Assembly (NCBI RefSeq): GCF_001017575.1
Contig: NZ_CP011372.1
Span: 620,001 to 684,000, forward strand
Direction of reading: 5' to 3'
DNA: 64,000 nucleotides
From: Campylobacter lari
GTDB lineage: Bacteria; Campylobacterota; Campylobacteria; Campylobacterales; Campylobacteraceae
Below the pieces are notes generated by a model. That model saw only the letters and a program-made list of their open reading frames with translations. It was not told the origin of the DNA and did not search any database. Shown here in pieces: positions 1 through 11,607 of the stretch (its first letter is position 1; the number at the start of each line of letters is the position of its first letter). A program made the position numbers and the translations under genes.

Positions 1-271
1 CTTAGGGGCGCCATTAGCACCAAGTATTATTTTATGTGCAGTTGAAGATGATGGTATTAGAGTTGAATGGGTTGATAATGATGATAGAGCTAAAGAGTAT
101 ATAGTTAAAAGAAGTGGTGGTGGAAGCAATGCTGTGTTTAAAGAGATTAAATCTAAACAATTAAAAGATATTACTGCGGCTCCTGGAAAAGTGTATAGTT
201 ATGAAGTTATAGCTATTGATGCAAATGGTATAGAATCAAAAGCTTCTGATAAATTTACAGCGGTGAAATAA
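1..271 (+). CDS. flpA: C-terminal part of fibronectin type III domain lipoprotein (FlpA-like), 5' end outside window
   Basis: Only the last 89 codons are present (frame starting at base 2, TAA at 269-271). The residues read as one beta-sandwich repeat: the VEWVDNDDRAKEYIVKR stretch and the later VYSYEVIAIDANGIESKAS stretch are typical strands of a fibronectin type III domain, followed by a short tail. In C. jejuni a fibronectin-binding surface lipoprotein with three such domains (FlpA) lies directly upstream of trmB, as here, which is the main reason for the name. The stop codon overlaps the trmB start by one base (TAATG), so the two are probably co-transcribed. The signal peptide and lipobox lie outside the window and cannot be checked. 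Confidence 0.7.
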   Translation, partial: LGAPLAPSIILCAVEDDGIRVEWVDNDDRAKEYIVKRSGGGSNAVFKEIKSKQLKDITAAPGKVYSYEVIAIDANGIESKASDKFTAVK

Positions 272-1461
272 TGCCAAATTTTAAGTGTAAAATTTTAAAA
301 GAAATTCAACTTCCTTTTGAAAAAGATGAGGTTGAATTTTTATGGCTTGCTAAAGGAGAAAATGTTGATTTGCTTTTTACACGCATAAAGCAAGAAAACT
401 TTTTTTTGCAGATTAAAAAAGATGAAAAAAAACAAGAATGGCTTATTAAAGGTGAAAAACACACTAAACCTTCGCAAATTGGGTACTTGCAAAAAGCTTT
501 GCTTGTGTTTAAAGAAAATTTCACTCAAGATGTAGTTTGTGAAGCTGTGGCGTTAAAACATACAAGGTTAATCCAAAAAACACCTTTAATTGCTAATGAT
601 TTAAAAGAGTTGTTAGAGCAAATAAAAAGCAAAAAGCAAATTTTTATTGAAATAGGTTTTGGAAGCGGTAGACATTTGCTTTATCAAGCAAGATCAAATC
701 CTGATGTATTAATAATTGGTATAGAAATTTACACCCCTGCATTAGAGCAAGTAGCTAAACTTGCCTTAAGCGAAAACTTAAATAATGTTTTATTAATAGA
801 AACTGATGCAAGATTATTATTAAGCGTACTTGAATCTAATCTAGTAGATAAAATCTTTTTGCATTTTCCTGTCCCTTGGGATAAAAAGCCTCACCGTAGG
901 GTAGTGGGGTTAAATTTTGCAAATGAATGCGCTAGAGTTTTAAAAGAAAATGGACAATTTGAACTAAGAACGGATAGCTTTTTGTATTTTGATTTTACTT
1001 TGGAAACTTTTTTAACTTTTTCACATTTAAAAACTTTAATCAAAAAAAATGAAAATTTAGAAATTTCAAGCAAATACGAAGATCGCTGGAAAAGACAAAA
1101 TAAAGATATATATGATTTAATCATTAGTGGTTTTAGTAAGAGTGAAAGTTTAAGCAGGAATCAAAAATTTGCTATTGAAGATCTAAGATTAAGCATAGAA
1201 GAATTAGTTTATATAAAAAAGAATTTTAAAAATGAGGTTTTTAAAGGTGAGGATTTTTTCTTGCATTTTGAAAAAATGTACATTAAAGACGATGAGCTTA
1301 TCATCAAAATAGCTTTTGGTGCTTTTTACAAGCCTGAACATGTTTATATAGCTTTAAATACACAAAAAATAGAATTTATCTTTGAGCAACCCTTTAAAAC
1401 TAAAGAAAATTTAAAAGCTATAGAAAAATTAAGAGAAATATTGTATTCTTATATCAAATAA
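271..1461 (+). CDS. trmB: tRNA (guanine-N7-)-methyltransferase, long form
   Basis: TrmB makes m7G46 in the tRNA variable loop using S-adenosylmethionine. The SAM-binding glycine loop EIGFGSGRH is at residues 127-135, the next acidic motif IEIY at 151-154, and the substrate-side FPVPWDKKPHRR at about 199-210, equivalent to the FPDPW...H..RR of E. coli TrmB. At 396 residues it is much longer than the roughly 240-residue enterobacterial enzyme: about 110 extra residues precede the methyltransferase core and about 100 follow it, as I recall for epsilonproteobacterial forms. The start overlaps the upstream stop (TAATG). It opens the cluster that continues into ftsE. Confidence 0.93.
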   Translation: MPNFKCKILKEIQLPFEKDEVEFLWLAKGENVDLLFTRIKQENFFLQIKKDEKKQEWLIKGEKHTKPSQIGYLQKALLVFKENFTQDVVCEAVALKHTRLIQKTPLIANDLKELLEQIKSKKQIFIEIGFGSGRHLLYQARSNPDVLIIGIEIYTPALEQVAKLALSENLNNVLLIETDARLLLSVLESNLVDKIFLHFPVPWDKKPHRRVVGLNFANECARVLKENGQFELRTDSFLYFDFTLETFLTFSHLKTLIKKNENLEISSKYEDRWKRQNKDIYDLIISGFSKSESLSRNQKFAIEDLRLSIEELVYIKKNFKNEVFKGEDFFLHFEKMYIKDDELIIKIAFGAFYKPEHVYIALNTQKIEFIFEQPFKTKENLKAIEKLREILYSYIK

Positions 1462-1491
1462 TAATTTATAAAATAAATTAAGGAAAAAGCA

Positions 1492-2151
1492 GTGATGATA
1501 GAAGCTAAAAAGCTTTGTCTTGGTTATGATGAACTTGTTATAGAAAATGCTAGTTTTTCGCTAAAAGATAATGATTTTGTTTTTATTACAGGAAAAAGTG
1601 GTAGCGGGAAATCAACTTTGTTAAAATCTTTCTATGGGGATTTGGAGCCAATAAGTGGAAGCTTAAAGGTTTGCAATAATGATTTAACGGATATTTCTAA
1701 TGCTGAACTTTTACAGCTTAGGCAAAAAATAGGAATTATTTTTCAAGATTATCGTTTGGTGCAAGAATTTAGTGTAGAAAAAAATGTAATGCTACCTTTG
1801 ATGATTAAAGGTTATAGTAAGAATGTATGCAAAGAACAAGCTGCAAAGCTTTTAAAGCATGTAAATTTAACTTTCAAAGCCGATAAAAAGCCAGCTCAGC
1901 TTTCAGGTGGAGAGCAACAACGCGTGGCTATGGCAAGAGCCTTGGCGCATAATCCAAAATTACTCTTATGCGATGAGCCAACGGGAAATTTGGATGAGTA
2001 TTCTTCAGATATCATATGGACTTTATTAAAATCAGCTAGAGAAATACTTGGAACTTGTGTGGTAGTTGTTACGCATAGAATTCCTACTAATTTAAGACTT
2101 GATTATCGTCGTTTTAATATAGAAAATGGGAGAATGAATGAAATCTTTTAA
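1492..2151 (+). CDS. ftsE: Cell division ATP-binding protein FtsE
   Basis: FtsE is the ABC ATPase that works with FtsX to control septal peptidoglycan hydrolysis. Walker A GKSGSGKST is at residues 34-42, a Q-loop glutamine near 85, the signature LSGGEQQR at 137-144 and Walker B LLLCDEPTG at 157-165, so it should be catalytically competent. GTG at 1492 and ATG at 1495 are both possible starts; AGGA at 1481-1484 fits either, with better spacing for the GTG. The 3' end overlaps ftsX by 14 bases, implying translational coupling. The neighbouring EnvC-like gene and amiA further downstream fit the FtsEX-EnvC-amidase pathway. Confidence 0.93.
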   Translation: MMIEAKKLCLGYDELVIENASFSLKDNDFVFITGKSGSGKSTLLKSFYGDLEPISGSLKVCNNDLTDISNAELLQLRQKIGIIFQDYRLVQEFSVEKNVMLPLMIKGYSKNVCKEQAAKLLKHVNLTFKADKKPAQLSGGEQQRVAMARALAHNPKLLLCDEPTGNLDEYSSDIIWTLLKSAREILGTCVVVVTHRIPTNLRLDYRRFNIENGRMNEIF

Positions 2152-2940
2152 AAATCATCTTTCTTTAATATTTGCTTTAATGGTAATGATGTTTGCTTTT
2201 GAATTTTTAATCATTACAAATAAAACTATAGAGCATTATGAAAAACTTCTAAATAAAGATTATAATATTATTTTAGTAGGAAAAACTCATTTAGATAAAA
2301 AAAACATAGAAGATCAAGTAAATCATTTTCAGTCTTTAGAAATTTTAAATCCAAATGAAATGATAGATAGACTTAAAAATGATATATCAGCTAAAAATAT
2401 AGAAGTTTTAAAGGCTACATTGCCAAAATTTTATACTTTAAAACTCAATAAACTTTTATCAGAAGATGAGCTAAATGCTTTAAAAGATAAGCTTTTAAAA
2501 AATCCTAACATCACTAAAGTAGAAACTTTTGCGAAAACACATACAAAAATTTACAAACTTTTGGTTTTAGTGAAATTTTTATTATGGTTTTTCTTGTTTA
2601 TTATAATATTGCTTAGTTTTGTATTATTGCTTAAGCAAATGAAAATTTGGCTTTTTGAGCATACTCAAAGAGTTGAAATCATGTGTTTACTTGGGGCGCC
2701 GTTTTGGTTTAGATCTTTTATGCTTTATAAGATTGTTTTTATTGATTGTTTTATAGCATTTTTATTGCTTGTATTATTTTTTACCCAAGTTTATGATCTT
2801 GAATCCATTAAACTAGCTTTGCAAAGTGTGGATATTAGCTTGCCTAAAATAAGTATTTTCACGCATTTGTTTTTGATTTTTTTAGCAATGCTTTGTGTTT
2901 GTTTTGCTTGTGTGAATTTTGTAATGTTTAAGGTTAGAAA

Positions 2941-2944
<4 letters not shown>
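2138..2944 (+). CDS. ftsX: Cell division membrane protein FtsX
   Basis: The 268-residue protein has the FtsX/MacB-type layout: a first membrane helix at about residues 9-27, a periplasmic domain of about 115 residues, then three more helices at roughly 145-167, 195-218 and 242-263. It should form a membrane complex with FtsE and pass ATP-driven conformational changes to a periplasmic coiled-coil activator. It overlaps ftsE (14 bases) and the next gene (4 bases, ATGA), so the three are almost certainly one translational unit. Sequence similarity of FtsX is always low; the call rests on topology and position. Confidence 0.9.
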
Positions 2945-4897
<1,953 letters not shown>

Positions 4898-4906
4898 AGG
4901 TAAAAA

Positions 4907-5125
4907 ATGAGAGTAGAACAAATAGCTGCAAAAGCATTAAAAAAATTAAAAGATGATAGATATAAACTAGCTCTTGTAGTGGCTAAAAGAGCTGAAGAGC
5001 TTGCAAACGGTGCAGAACCTTTGGTAAATTTAGATAAAAATAAATACAAATATACCGACATTGCTTTACATGAAATAGCAGAAGACAAAATCGTTTTAGA
5101 GGGATTTATTGAAGCTAGTAAATGA
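4907..5125 (+). CDS. rpoZ: RNA polymerase omega subunit
   Basis: A 72-residue protein starting [14 protein letters not shown] and containing [11 protein letters not shown], the conserved helix of the omega subunit (RpoZ/Rpb6 family). Omega stabilises the beta-prime subunit. It lies between pyrH and spoT; the rpoZ-spoT order is widespread, and here the end of rpoZ overlaps the spoT start by 17 bases. AGGTAAAAA precedes the ATG. Confidence 0.93.
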   Translation: MRVEQIAAKALKKLKDDRYKLALVVAKRAEELANGAEPLVNLDKNKYKYTDIALHEIAEDKIVLEGFIEASK

Positions 5126-7298
5126 TGAGTTATTGTTAGATAAACTTGTTGATGATGTTAAAAATTGTAAGGATTTACAAAGAGCAAAAGAAATCCTTTT
5201 TATGGTTTTTCCACAATCTGCTGTTTTAGAAAAAGCAGTAGATTTTTGTATCCAAAAACACGAAGGACAATTTAGAAAAAGTGGGGAACCATATGCAGTT
5301 CATCCTATATTAGTAGCTTCTTTTGTGGCATTTTTAAGCCCTGTACAGTCTATGATCATCGCTGCATTATTGCACGATGTGTTAGAAGATACAAATTGCA
5401 ATGAAGAGGAATTAAATGCAAATTTTGGTGAAGAGGTAACCAAATTAGTTCAAGGCTTAACTAAAATAGTCAGTATTAGAGAAGATCATCTTACACGCTC
5501 TAATTCTAATGAAAAACTTGCAAAATCTGCTTTAACTTTTAGAAATATGCTTTTAGCTGGTGTTGAAGATGTGAGTGTGCTTGTAATAAAACTTTGCGAT
5601 AGATTACACAATATGCTTACTTTAAATTTTTTAAGAGAAGATAAACAAAAAAGAATCAGCGAAGAAACCTTGGTAGTATATGCACCTATAGCTCACAGAC
5701 TTGGAATTTCAAGTATAAAAAATTTACTTGAAGATTTAAGTTTTAAATTTTTACTACCCGATGAGTACGCACAAATTGATAATTATATAAATGCAAAAGA
5801 TCAACAAATTCAACTTGGATTTAATGAATTTATTTCAAAGATAGAAATGTTATTTTTAGAGAATGGTTTTAGGCAAGGCAGTTTTGTTATACATAAAAGA
5901 ATTAAACATAATTATTCTATTTATTTGAAAATGCAAAGAAAAGGTGTAGGACTTGATGAGGTTTTAGATCTTTTGGGTGTAAGAATTTTGGTAGAAAAAG
6001 TTTATGATTGTTACTTGGCCTTAGGAATTTTACATACGCATTTTAATCCTTTAATCTCAAGATTTAAAGACTATATAGCCTTGCCAAAACAAAATGGTTA
6101 TCAAACCTTACACACAACACTTTTTGATGCAAAAAATATTATAGAAGCTCAAATTCGCACCTTTGATATGCATAAGACTGCTGAATTTGGCGTGGCAGCA
6201 CATTGGAAATACAAAGAAGGAAACATAACAACACCAAATTTAGATTGGCTTGCAGATATTTCCATGCATGGTAAAGAAGAAGGAAATAATATACAAGATT
6301 GTGATGCTATTGAGCTTTATGAATATGCAAAAGATAGTTTATATATAGAAGATATAGCGGTGTATTCCCCAAAAGGTGAGATTTTTACTTTGCCGCGTGG
6401 AGCCACGGCTTTGGATTTTGCATATGAGGTTCATACTAAAGTAGGGCTTCATGCAAAAACTGCTTTTGTTAATCGTATGAGAGTGCCACTTTTAACTGTG
6501 TTAAAAAATGGAGATATAGTTAGCATTGAAACTTCAGAGGAAGAATTTTTTAGATGTTCTTGGATAGATAGTGTTAAAACAGGAAAGGCTAGGGCTAGTA
6601 TAAGAGATTTTTGTAAGCAAAAGAAAAAAGAATTAAATAATAAAATTGCTATAAATCTTTTATCTACAGTATTTAATAAAGATTCTAAGCTTATAGAAGA
6701 GTGGCTTGAAAAAGAAAAATTTAACAAAAAGCTCAGACAAATTGCCTTGGATTTTAATTATTTTAAAGAGGTAATTATAGCTCTTAGAAAATATGTAGGG
6801 CAAAATCAAGTAGCTAAATTTGAGCAAAATGAGCAAAAATTTGAAAGTATAGTAATTGGTTCTAACTATAAAATAACCACGATTAATTTTGATTATTGTT
6901 GTAGACCTAAAAGAGGGGATGAAATCATTGCTTTTAGACACTCAACTGGAGCAACGATACACCATAAACTTTGCGAGCAAGCAATGAAAATGATAGAAGA
7001 TAATAAAGAAATGGTTTTTGTTTCTTGGAATGATAGCTCGATAAAAAGTTACAAAATCATCGTTTCTATAGAAAATAAAAAAGGTTCTTTAGCAGATTTT
7101 CTAACTACTTTAGCTAAAATGCAAATTAATGTTTTAAGTATCAATTCAGCTGATTCAGAGCCCGTGGTGGCAAATTATTTTGAAGTGCAGGTTGAATTAC
7201 CTAATAATGTAGATGTTGAAAATGTAAAAGAAAGATTAAAAGCTAGATATAAAATCTTGGATTTTACATCTTTAAATGATGCGTATAATAATCACTAA
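5109..7298 (+). CDS. spoT: Bifunctional (p)ppGpp synthetase/hydrolase (Rel/Spo family)
   Basis: The long RSH enzyme that makes and degrades (p)ppGpp. The HD hydrolase domain has H51, H65 and the HDVLEDT motif at 89-95. The synthetase domain has [19 protein letters not shown] at about 320-338. TGS (about 390-450) and a C-terminal ACT domain (about 660-729) follow. Both catalytic halves look intact, which fits Campylobacter having a single long RSH protein. The start is a TTG at 5109: the two ATG triplets just downstream (5122, 5125) are out of frame, and AGAGGGA ends five bases upstream. Translation probably couples to rpoZ through the overlap. Confidence 0.93.
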   Translation: MKLVNDELLLDKLVDDVKNCKDLQRAKEILFMVFPQSAVLEKAVDFCIQKHEGQFRKSGEPYAVHPILVASFVAFLSPVQSMIIAALLHDVLEDTNCNEEELNANFGEEVTKLVQGLTKIVSIREDHLTRSNSNEKLAKSALTFRNMLLAGVEDVSVLVIKLCDRLHNMLTLNFLREDKQKRISEETLVVYAPIAHRLGISSIKNLLEDLSFKFLLPDEYAQIDNYINAKDQQIQLGFNEFISKIEMLFLENGFRQGSFVIHKRIKHNYSIYLKMQRKGVGLDEVLDLLGVRILVEKVYDCYLALGILHTHFNPLISRFKDYIALPKQNGYQTLHTTLFDAKNIIEAQIRTFDMHKTAEFGVAAHWKYKEGNITTPNLDWLADISMHGKEEGNNIQDCDAIELYEYAKDSLYIEDIAVYSPKGEIFTLPRGATALDFAYEVHTKVGLHAKTAFVNRMRVPLLTVLKNGDIVSIETSEEEFFRCSWIDSVKTGKARASIRDFCKQKKKELNNKIAINLLSTVFNKDSKLIEEWLEKEKFNKKLRQIALDFNYFKEVIIALRKYVGQNQVAKFEQNEQKFESIVIGSNYKITTINFDYCCRPKRGDEIIAFRHSTGATIHHKLCEQAMKMIEDNKEMVFVSWNDSSIKSYKIIVSIENKKGSLADFLTTLAKMQINVLSINSADSEPVVANYFEVQVELPNNVDVENVKERLKARYKILDFTSLNDAYNNH

Positions 7299-7311
7299 AA
7301 AAGGTTTTATA

Positions 7312-8514
7312 ATGAATATTGAAGAAATTATTAAAGAAATTAAACGAGGAATAGCAGAAATTATTGATGAAGAAAGATTAGTTTCTTTAGTAAAAAATTA
7401 CTATGAAAAAGGTGAAAATTTTTTTGTAAAGGCTGGTTTTGATCCTACAGCTGCTGATTTGCATTTGGGTCATACTGTAGTTTTAAGTAAGATGGCTTTG
7501 CTTCAAAAGCATGGAGCTATAGTGCAGTTTTTAATAGGTGATTTTACTGCTCAAATCGGTGATCCAACAGGAAAAAGTGCTACAAGAAAAAAGCTTGATA
7601 AAGAGGAAGTGCTTAAAAATGCCAAAACCTATGAAGAGCAAGTTTTTAAGATTTTAGATCCAAGTAAAACTCAAATTCATTTTAATTCTAAGTGGCTAAA
7701 TGAGCTTGGTGCTGCTGGTATAGTAGAACTTACTTCGACTTTTAGTGTTGCTAGAATGCTTGAAAGAGATGATTTTACCAAGCGTTTTAAAGAACAAAGT
7801 CCTATATCAATTTGTGAGTTTTTATATCCACTTTTACAAGGTTATGATAGTGTTGCATTAAAAAGTGATATAGAAATGGGTGGAACGGATCAAAAGTTTA
7901 ATCTTTTAATGGGTAGACAGCTTCAAAGAGTATATAATTGCCAAAAAGAGCAAGCGGTGATGATGATGCCATTACTTGAAGGCCTTGATGGTGTAAATAA
8001 AATGAGTAAAAGCTTGGGAAATTATATCGGTGTGACTGAAAATGCCAAAGATATGTATGCTAAGGTTTTGAGTATAAGTGATGAGTTAATGTTTAGATAT
8101 TATGAGCTTTTAAGTGAAAAAAGCTTAAATGAAATTTCACAAATAAAAGATGATATTAAAAATGGTTCATTACATCCTAAAAAAGCTAAGGAAAATTTAG
8201 CTTTGGAAATTACTGCACGTTTTCACTCAAGCGAATATGCGCTAAAAGCTAAGGAAGAATTTGATAAAGTTCATAGTGCAAAAGAGCTTCCTAGTGATAT
8301 GCCAAGTTTTGCCTTGGAAGGTAGTATTTGGCTAGCAAAAGCTATAGTAGAGTGTAAAATGGAAAGCTCTACTTCAGCAGCTAGAAGATTGATTAATTCT
8401 AATGCAGTAAGTGTTAATGGAGAAAAAGTTCAAGATGAACAATACCAACTAGAAAGCGGTGAATATATTTTACAAGTTGGAAAAAGAAAATTTGCAAAAT
8501 TAAAGGTAATATGA
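7312..8514 (+). CDS. tyrS: Tyrosyl-tRNA synthetase
   Basis: Class I aminoacyl-tRNA synthetase. The HIGH-type motif is HLGH at residues 51-54, followed by GDFTAQIGDPTGKSATRK, and the second signature is KMSKS at 230-234. A C-terminal S4 RNA-binding domain covers about residues 340-400. An in-frame ATG exists upstream at 7276, but it lies inside the end of spoT; ATG 7312 gives the expected 400-residue protein beginning MNIEEIIKEIK, with AAAAAGG upstream. The last bases overlap the next gene (ATATGATG). Confidence 0.95.
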   Translation: MNIEEIIKEIKRGIAEIIDEERLVSLVKNYYEKGENFFVKAGFDPTAADLHLGHTVVLSKMALLQKHGAIVQFLIGDFTAQIGDPTGKSATRKKLDKEEVLKNAKTYEEQVFKILDPSKTQIHFNSKWLNELGAAGIVELTSTFSVARMLERDDFTKRFKEQSPISICEFLYPLLQGYDSVALKSDIEMGGTDQKFNLLMGRQLQRVYNCQKEQAVMMMPLLEGLDGVNKMSKSLGNYIGVTENAKDMYAKVLSISDELMFRYYELLSEKSLNEISQIKDDIKNGSLHPKKAKENLALEITARFHSSEYALKAKEEFDKVHSAKELPSDMPSFALEGSIWLAKAIVECKMESSTSAARRLINSNAVSVNGEKVQDEQYQLESGEYILQVGKRKFAKLKVI

Positions 8515-9611
8515 TGAGTTTTAAAGCTTTAAAAATTGGAAAGCATGAGATAAAATATCCTATTTTTCAAGGTGGTATGGGACTTGGTATAAGTTGGGAC
8601 AAACTTGCTTCTGCGGTTTCTTTAAATGGTGGATTAGGGATTATTTCTTCAGTAGGAACTGGATATTATGAAAATAGAACACATATAGATAAAGAGTTTA
8701 ATGCAAAACCTTATGGTAGTGATAATTTTTACTCAAAAGCAGGTTTAAAAGCCTTGATAGATAATGCTAGAAAGGTTTGTAAAGACGCACCTTTAGGCTG
8801 TAATATTTTATATGCAAGTAATAATTATGCGCAAATTGCACGCAATGCTTGTGAAGTTGGTTTTAATGTAATAGTTTCAGGCGCAGGGCTTCCTACAAAT
8901 TTACCTGAATTTACACAGGATTATCCTGATGTTGCTTTGGTGCCTATTGTATCATCAGCTAAAGCTTTAAAAATTATCTGCAAAAGATGGCAAAGTAGAT
9001 ATAATCGCTTGCCTGATGCAGTTATAGTTGAAGGACCAAAAAGTGGTGGACATCAAGGTTTTACTTATGAGCAATGTTTAATGGATGAATATCAATTAGA
9101 AAATGTAGTACCACAAGTTGCGCAAGAAATTAAAAACTGGGGAGATATACCATTAATCGCTGCAGGTGGAATTTGGGATAAGCAAGATATAGAAAAAATG
9201 ATGTCTTTAGGGGCAAGTGGCGTTCAAATGGGAACTCGTTTTATAGGAACTTTTGAATGCGATGCGAGTGATGATTTTAAACAAGTATTGTTAGATTGTA
9301 AAAAAGAAGATATTGAGCTTTTAAAATCTCCAGTTGGCTATCCCGCAAGAGGAGTAAGAACTAATCTTTTAAATTTAGTTGATAAAAGAATGGGGCCAAA
9401 AATTTCTTGCGTGAGTAATTGTGTTGCACCATGTGGCAGAGGCAAGGAAGCTACTAAGGTGGGTTATTGTATAGCAGATAGATTGTATGATGCTTGGAGT
9501 GGTAAAAAAGAAACAGGCTTATTTTTTACAGGGGCTAATGGATATAGACTAGATAAGCTTATTAGTGTAGAAGAGCTAATGAAAAAATTAGTTAATGGTG
9601 AAGATGCTTAG
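8511..9611 (+). CDS. FMN-dependent NPD/FabK-like oxidoreductase (nitronate monooxygenase family)
   Basis: A TIM-barrel flavoprotein of the 2-nitropropane dioxygenase/FabK-like family. Visible signatures are YPIFQGGMGLGIS near the N terminus, the SGGHQGF loop (about 182-188), LIAAGGIWD (about 212-220) and GASGVQMGTRF (about 232-242), which form the FMN site. The C-terminal part carries CVSNCVAPCGRG followed 10 residues later by GYC, four cysteines close enough to bind a metal or cluster. Family members do nitronate oxidation or enoyl-ACP reduction, and sequence reading cannot choose. A separate FabL-like enoyl reductase is encoded at 17888, so fatty-acid synthesis need not depend on this one. 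It overlaps tyrS and amiA. Confidence 0.82.
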   Translation: MMSFKALKIGKHEIKYPIFQGGMGLGISWDKLASAVSLNGGLGIISSVGTGYYENRTHIDKEFNAKPYGSDNFYSKAGLKALIDNARKVCKDAPLGCNILYASNNYAQIARNACEVGFNVIVSGAGLPTNLPEFTQDYPDVALVPIVSSAKALKIICKRWQSRYNRLPDAVIVEGPKSGGHQGFTYEQCLMDEYQLENVVPQVAQEIKNWGDIPLIAAGGIWDKQDIEKMMSLGASGVQMGTRFIGTFECDASDDFKQVLLDCKKEDIELLKSPVGYPARGVRTNLLNLVDKRMGPKISCVSNCVAPCGRGKEATKVGYCIADRLYDAWSGKKETGLFFTGANGYRLDKLISVEELMKKLVNGEDA

Positions 9612-11607
9612 AATATTTTTTATTTTTTTATTATTTTGTCTTAGTGTTTTTGCTAATGCAGAAGTTAAGAAATTTGATCAAAATTTTTTAACTTCTAATT
9701 CAGAAGAAAAACTACAATTACACCAGCAGTTAAAATCTTTGTATATACAAAGTGTGATTAATGATAATAATGAAGAAAAAAATGAGATTTTAAAAAGATT
9801 AATCATAAGTTCAAATTCTTTAGGTTTTGATGATAAAGCTTATGTGCAAGAGCTTAAAGAAAGTGGGGTAAGCGAAGAAGAAATTTCGCGTTTAAAAAAC
9901 GCTTTAAAAGTTATACAAGATCAAAAAATAAAAAAAGAACAACCAAAAATTGAAACTAATACCACATCACCTATTAATAAAAAAGAAGATAAAAAAGAAG
10001 ATAAAAAAGAAGATAAAAAAGAAGATAAAAAAGAAGATAAAAAAGAAGATAAAAAAGAAGATAAAAAAGAAGATAAAAAAGAAGATAAAAAAGAAGATAA
10101 AAAAGAAGATAAAAAAGAAGATAAAAAAGAAGATAAAAAAGAAGATAAAAAAGAAGATAAAAAAACTCCAGTGCAAAAAGAGCTTTTTGTGCTTGATGTT
10201 AAAAAATTAGACAATGGTATCTTGCTTGATTTAAGTGAAAAAATCAGCCAAAAAGACGTTAAAAACTTTACCCTCAAAGGTGATAAGAATTTTCGTTATG
10301 TTGCAGATTTTGATGGAATTTTAAAAGGACCTAAGAGAGCTTTTGAATTTAAAGATTTTGATATTATCGTATCACAATTTAACCCAACAAGTATGCGTTT
10401 GGTCTTAAGTTCAAAAAAGGAATTAAAAATCAAAATAGAGCTTAAAGATCAAAGTCTTTTTATGGGACTTGAAAAGGTAGAAAAAAAAGAAGAGCCCAAA
10501 CCTATAGTTAAAAAACAAGAAGAAGCTAAAAAAACAGAAGTAAAAAAAGAAGTTGTTAAAAATGAGCCTTTGTATATTTTAAAATCAAGTAAAGATAAAA
10601 ATGGTATTAATTTAAAATTAAACAATGATATTGATTTTGAGGATATTAAAATCAATTCTTTTAAAGATGGTAAAACATATCGTTCTATTGTAAGCTTTGA
10701 AGCTATTTTAGAAGGTGATAGAAAAAAAATCGATATTAATAAAAATCAATCTATCACAATAGTACAGTTTAATAAAACTACAGTAAGAGTTGTTTTAAAT
10801 TCTACTAGTGATTTTAAAACTAATCTTGATTTAGATGATGAGGAATTGTTTATAGGTTTTGAAAAAAAGGTTAAAAAAACACCAACAAAAACTGCCTCAA
10901 AAACAACAAAAACTACTATTAAAAAATCAGGGAAAATCATAGTAATTGACCCAGGTCATGGAGGTAAAGATCCAGGTACTTTGGGTGATAAGGGTGTTAG
11001 AGAAAAAGATGTAGTTTTAAGTGTGGCTTTAAAACTTGGCAATGAGCTTAAAAAACGTGGGTATAAAATTTATTATACTAGAAGTACGGATAAATTTATA
11101 AATTTAAGAGATAGAACCTCTATGGCTAATGAAAAAATGGCAGATTTGTTTATTTCTATCCATGCTAATGCAGCTCCAAATAAACAAAGAGCTAAAACTC
11201 TTGAGGGTATTGAAACTTTCTTCTTATCGCCTGCAAGAAGCGAAAGAAGTAAAAAGGCTGCTGAGTTAGAAAATCAATCCGATTTTGAAGAGATGAATTT
11301 CTTTTCCAAACAAACTTTTTTAAATTTTTTAAATCGTGAAAAAATAGTTGCTTCAAATAAATTAGCTATTGATGTGCAAAAAAAGATTTTAAGTAATGTA
11401 AGAAAAAAATATAAAGTTGTGGATGGTGGGGTTAGAGAAGCTCCTTTTTGGGTTTTAGTGGGTGCACAAATGCCTGCTATATTGATTGAAACAGGTTATA
11501 TTAGTCATCCTAGCGAAAGAAATAGATTAGTAAATAAAAATTTCCAAGAATTATTAGCTATTGGCATTGCTAATGGTATAGAGAGTTATTTTTATAAAAA
11601 TCAATGA
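9595..11607 (+). CDS. amiA: N-acetylmuramoyl-L-alanine amidase with KKED repeat and two AMIN-like domains
   Basis: A secreted amidase that cleaves the stem peptide from MurNAc, needed for daughter-cell separation. Order: signal peptide ([19 protein letters not shown]), alpha-helical N-terminal region, a (KKED)15 linker at residues 129-188, two similar AMIN-like domains (about 195-280 and 325-415), then Amidase_3 (about 441-665). Zinc and catalytic residues are present: H455 (GHGG), E470 (REKD), H523 (SIHAN) and E632 (LIETGY). ATG 9595 is used here, but ATG 9604 also fits; both overlap the upstream gene. The likely activator is the EnvC-like protein encoded at 2941. E120-T-N-T-T124 is a PglB-type glycosylation sequon. 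Confidence 0.92.
   Translation: MVKMLRIFFIFLLFCLSVFANAEVKKFDQNFLTSNSEEKLQLHQQLKSLYIQSVINDNNEEKNEILKRLIISSNSLGFDDKAYVQELKESGVSEEEISRLKNALKVIQDQKIKKEQPKIETNTTSPINKKEDKKEDKKEDKKEDKKEDKKEDKKEDKKEDKKEDKKEDKKEDKKEDKKEDKKEDKKEDKKTPVQKELFVLDVKKLDNGILLDLSEKISQKDVKNFTLKGDKNFRYVADFDGILKGPKRAFEFKDFDIIVSQFNPTSMRLVLSSKKELKIKIELKDQSLFMGLEKVEKKEEPKPIVKKQEEAKKTEVKKEVVKNEPLYILKSSKDKNGINLKLNNDIDFEDIKINSFKDGKTYRSIVSFEAILEGDRKKIDINKNQSITIVQFNKTTVRVVLNSTSDFKTNLDLDDEELFIGFEKKVKKTPTKTASKTTKTTIKKSGKIIVIDPGHGGKDPGTLGDKGVREKDVVLSVALKLGNELKKRGYKIYYTRSTDKFINLRDRTSMANEKMADLFISIHANAAPNKQRAKTLEGIETFFLSPARSERSKKAAELENQSDFEEMNFFSKQTFLNFLNREKIVASNKLAIDVQKKILSNVRKKYKVVDGGVREAPFWVLVGAQMPAILIETGYISHPSERNRLVNKNFQELLAIGIANGIESYFYKNQ
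9979..10158 (+). repeat. Fifteen perfect 12-bp tandem repeats encoding KKED inside amiA
   Basis: The unit AAAAAAGAAGAT is repeated 15 times without a single mismatch, followed by one more AAAAAA. Each unit encodes Lys-Lys-Glu-Asp, so gain or loss of units keeps frame and only changes the length of a highly charged linker between the N-terminal region and the first AMIN-like domain. Perfect identity over 180 bp at nucleotide level implies recent expansion or homogenisation by strand slippage. Confidence 0.97.

Noticed and set aside
6449-6941. Two minus-strand frames of about 92 codons inside spoT
   Set aside because: Shadows of an intact, well-conserved gene; the protein sequences show no recognisable domain.
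7276-7311. Upstream ATG for tyrS
   Set aside because: The extra 12 residues are translated from the end of spoT and a leader; ATG 7312 has a better context and the normal length.
9979-10158. Possible CRISPR-like array
   Set aside because: The repeats are contiguous 12-bp units without spacers and lie inside amiA in frame.
9921-10277. Open frames on both strands across the amiA repeat (Ser/Phe/Leu-rich on minus, Lys/Ile-rich on plus)
   Set aside because: They are by-products of a 12-bp unit that has no stop in any frame. They have no ribosome binding site or family likeness.
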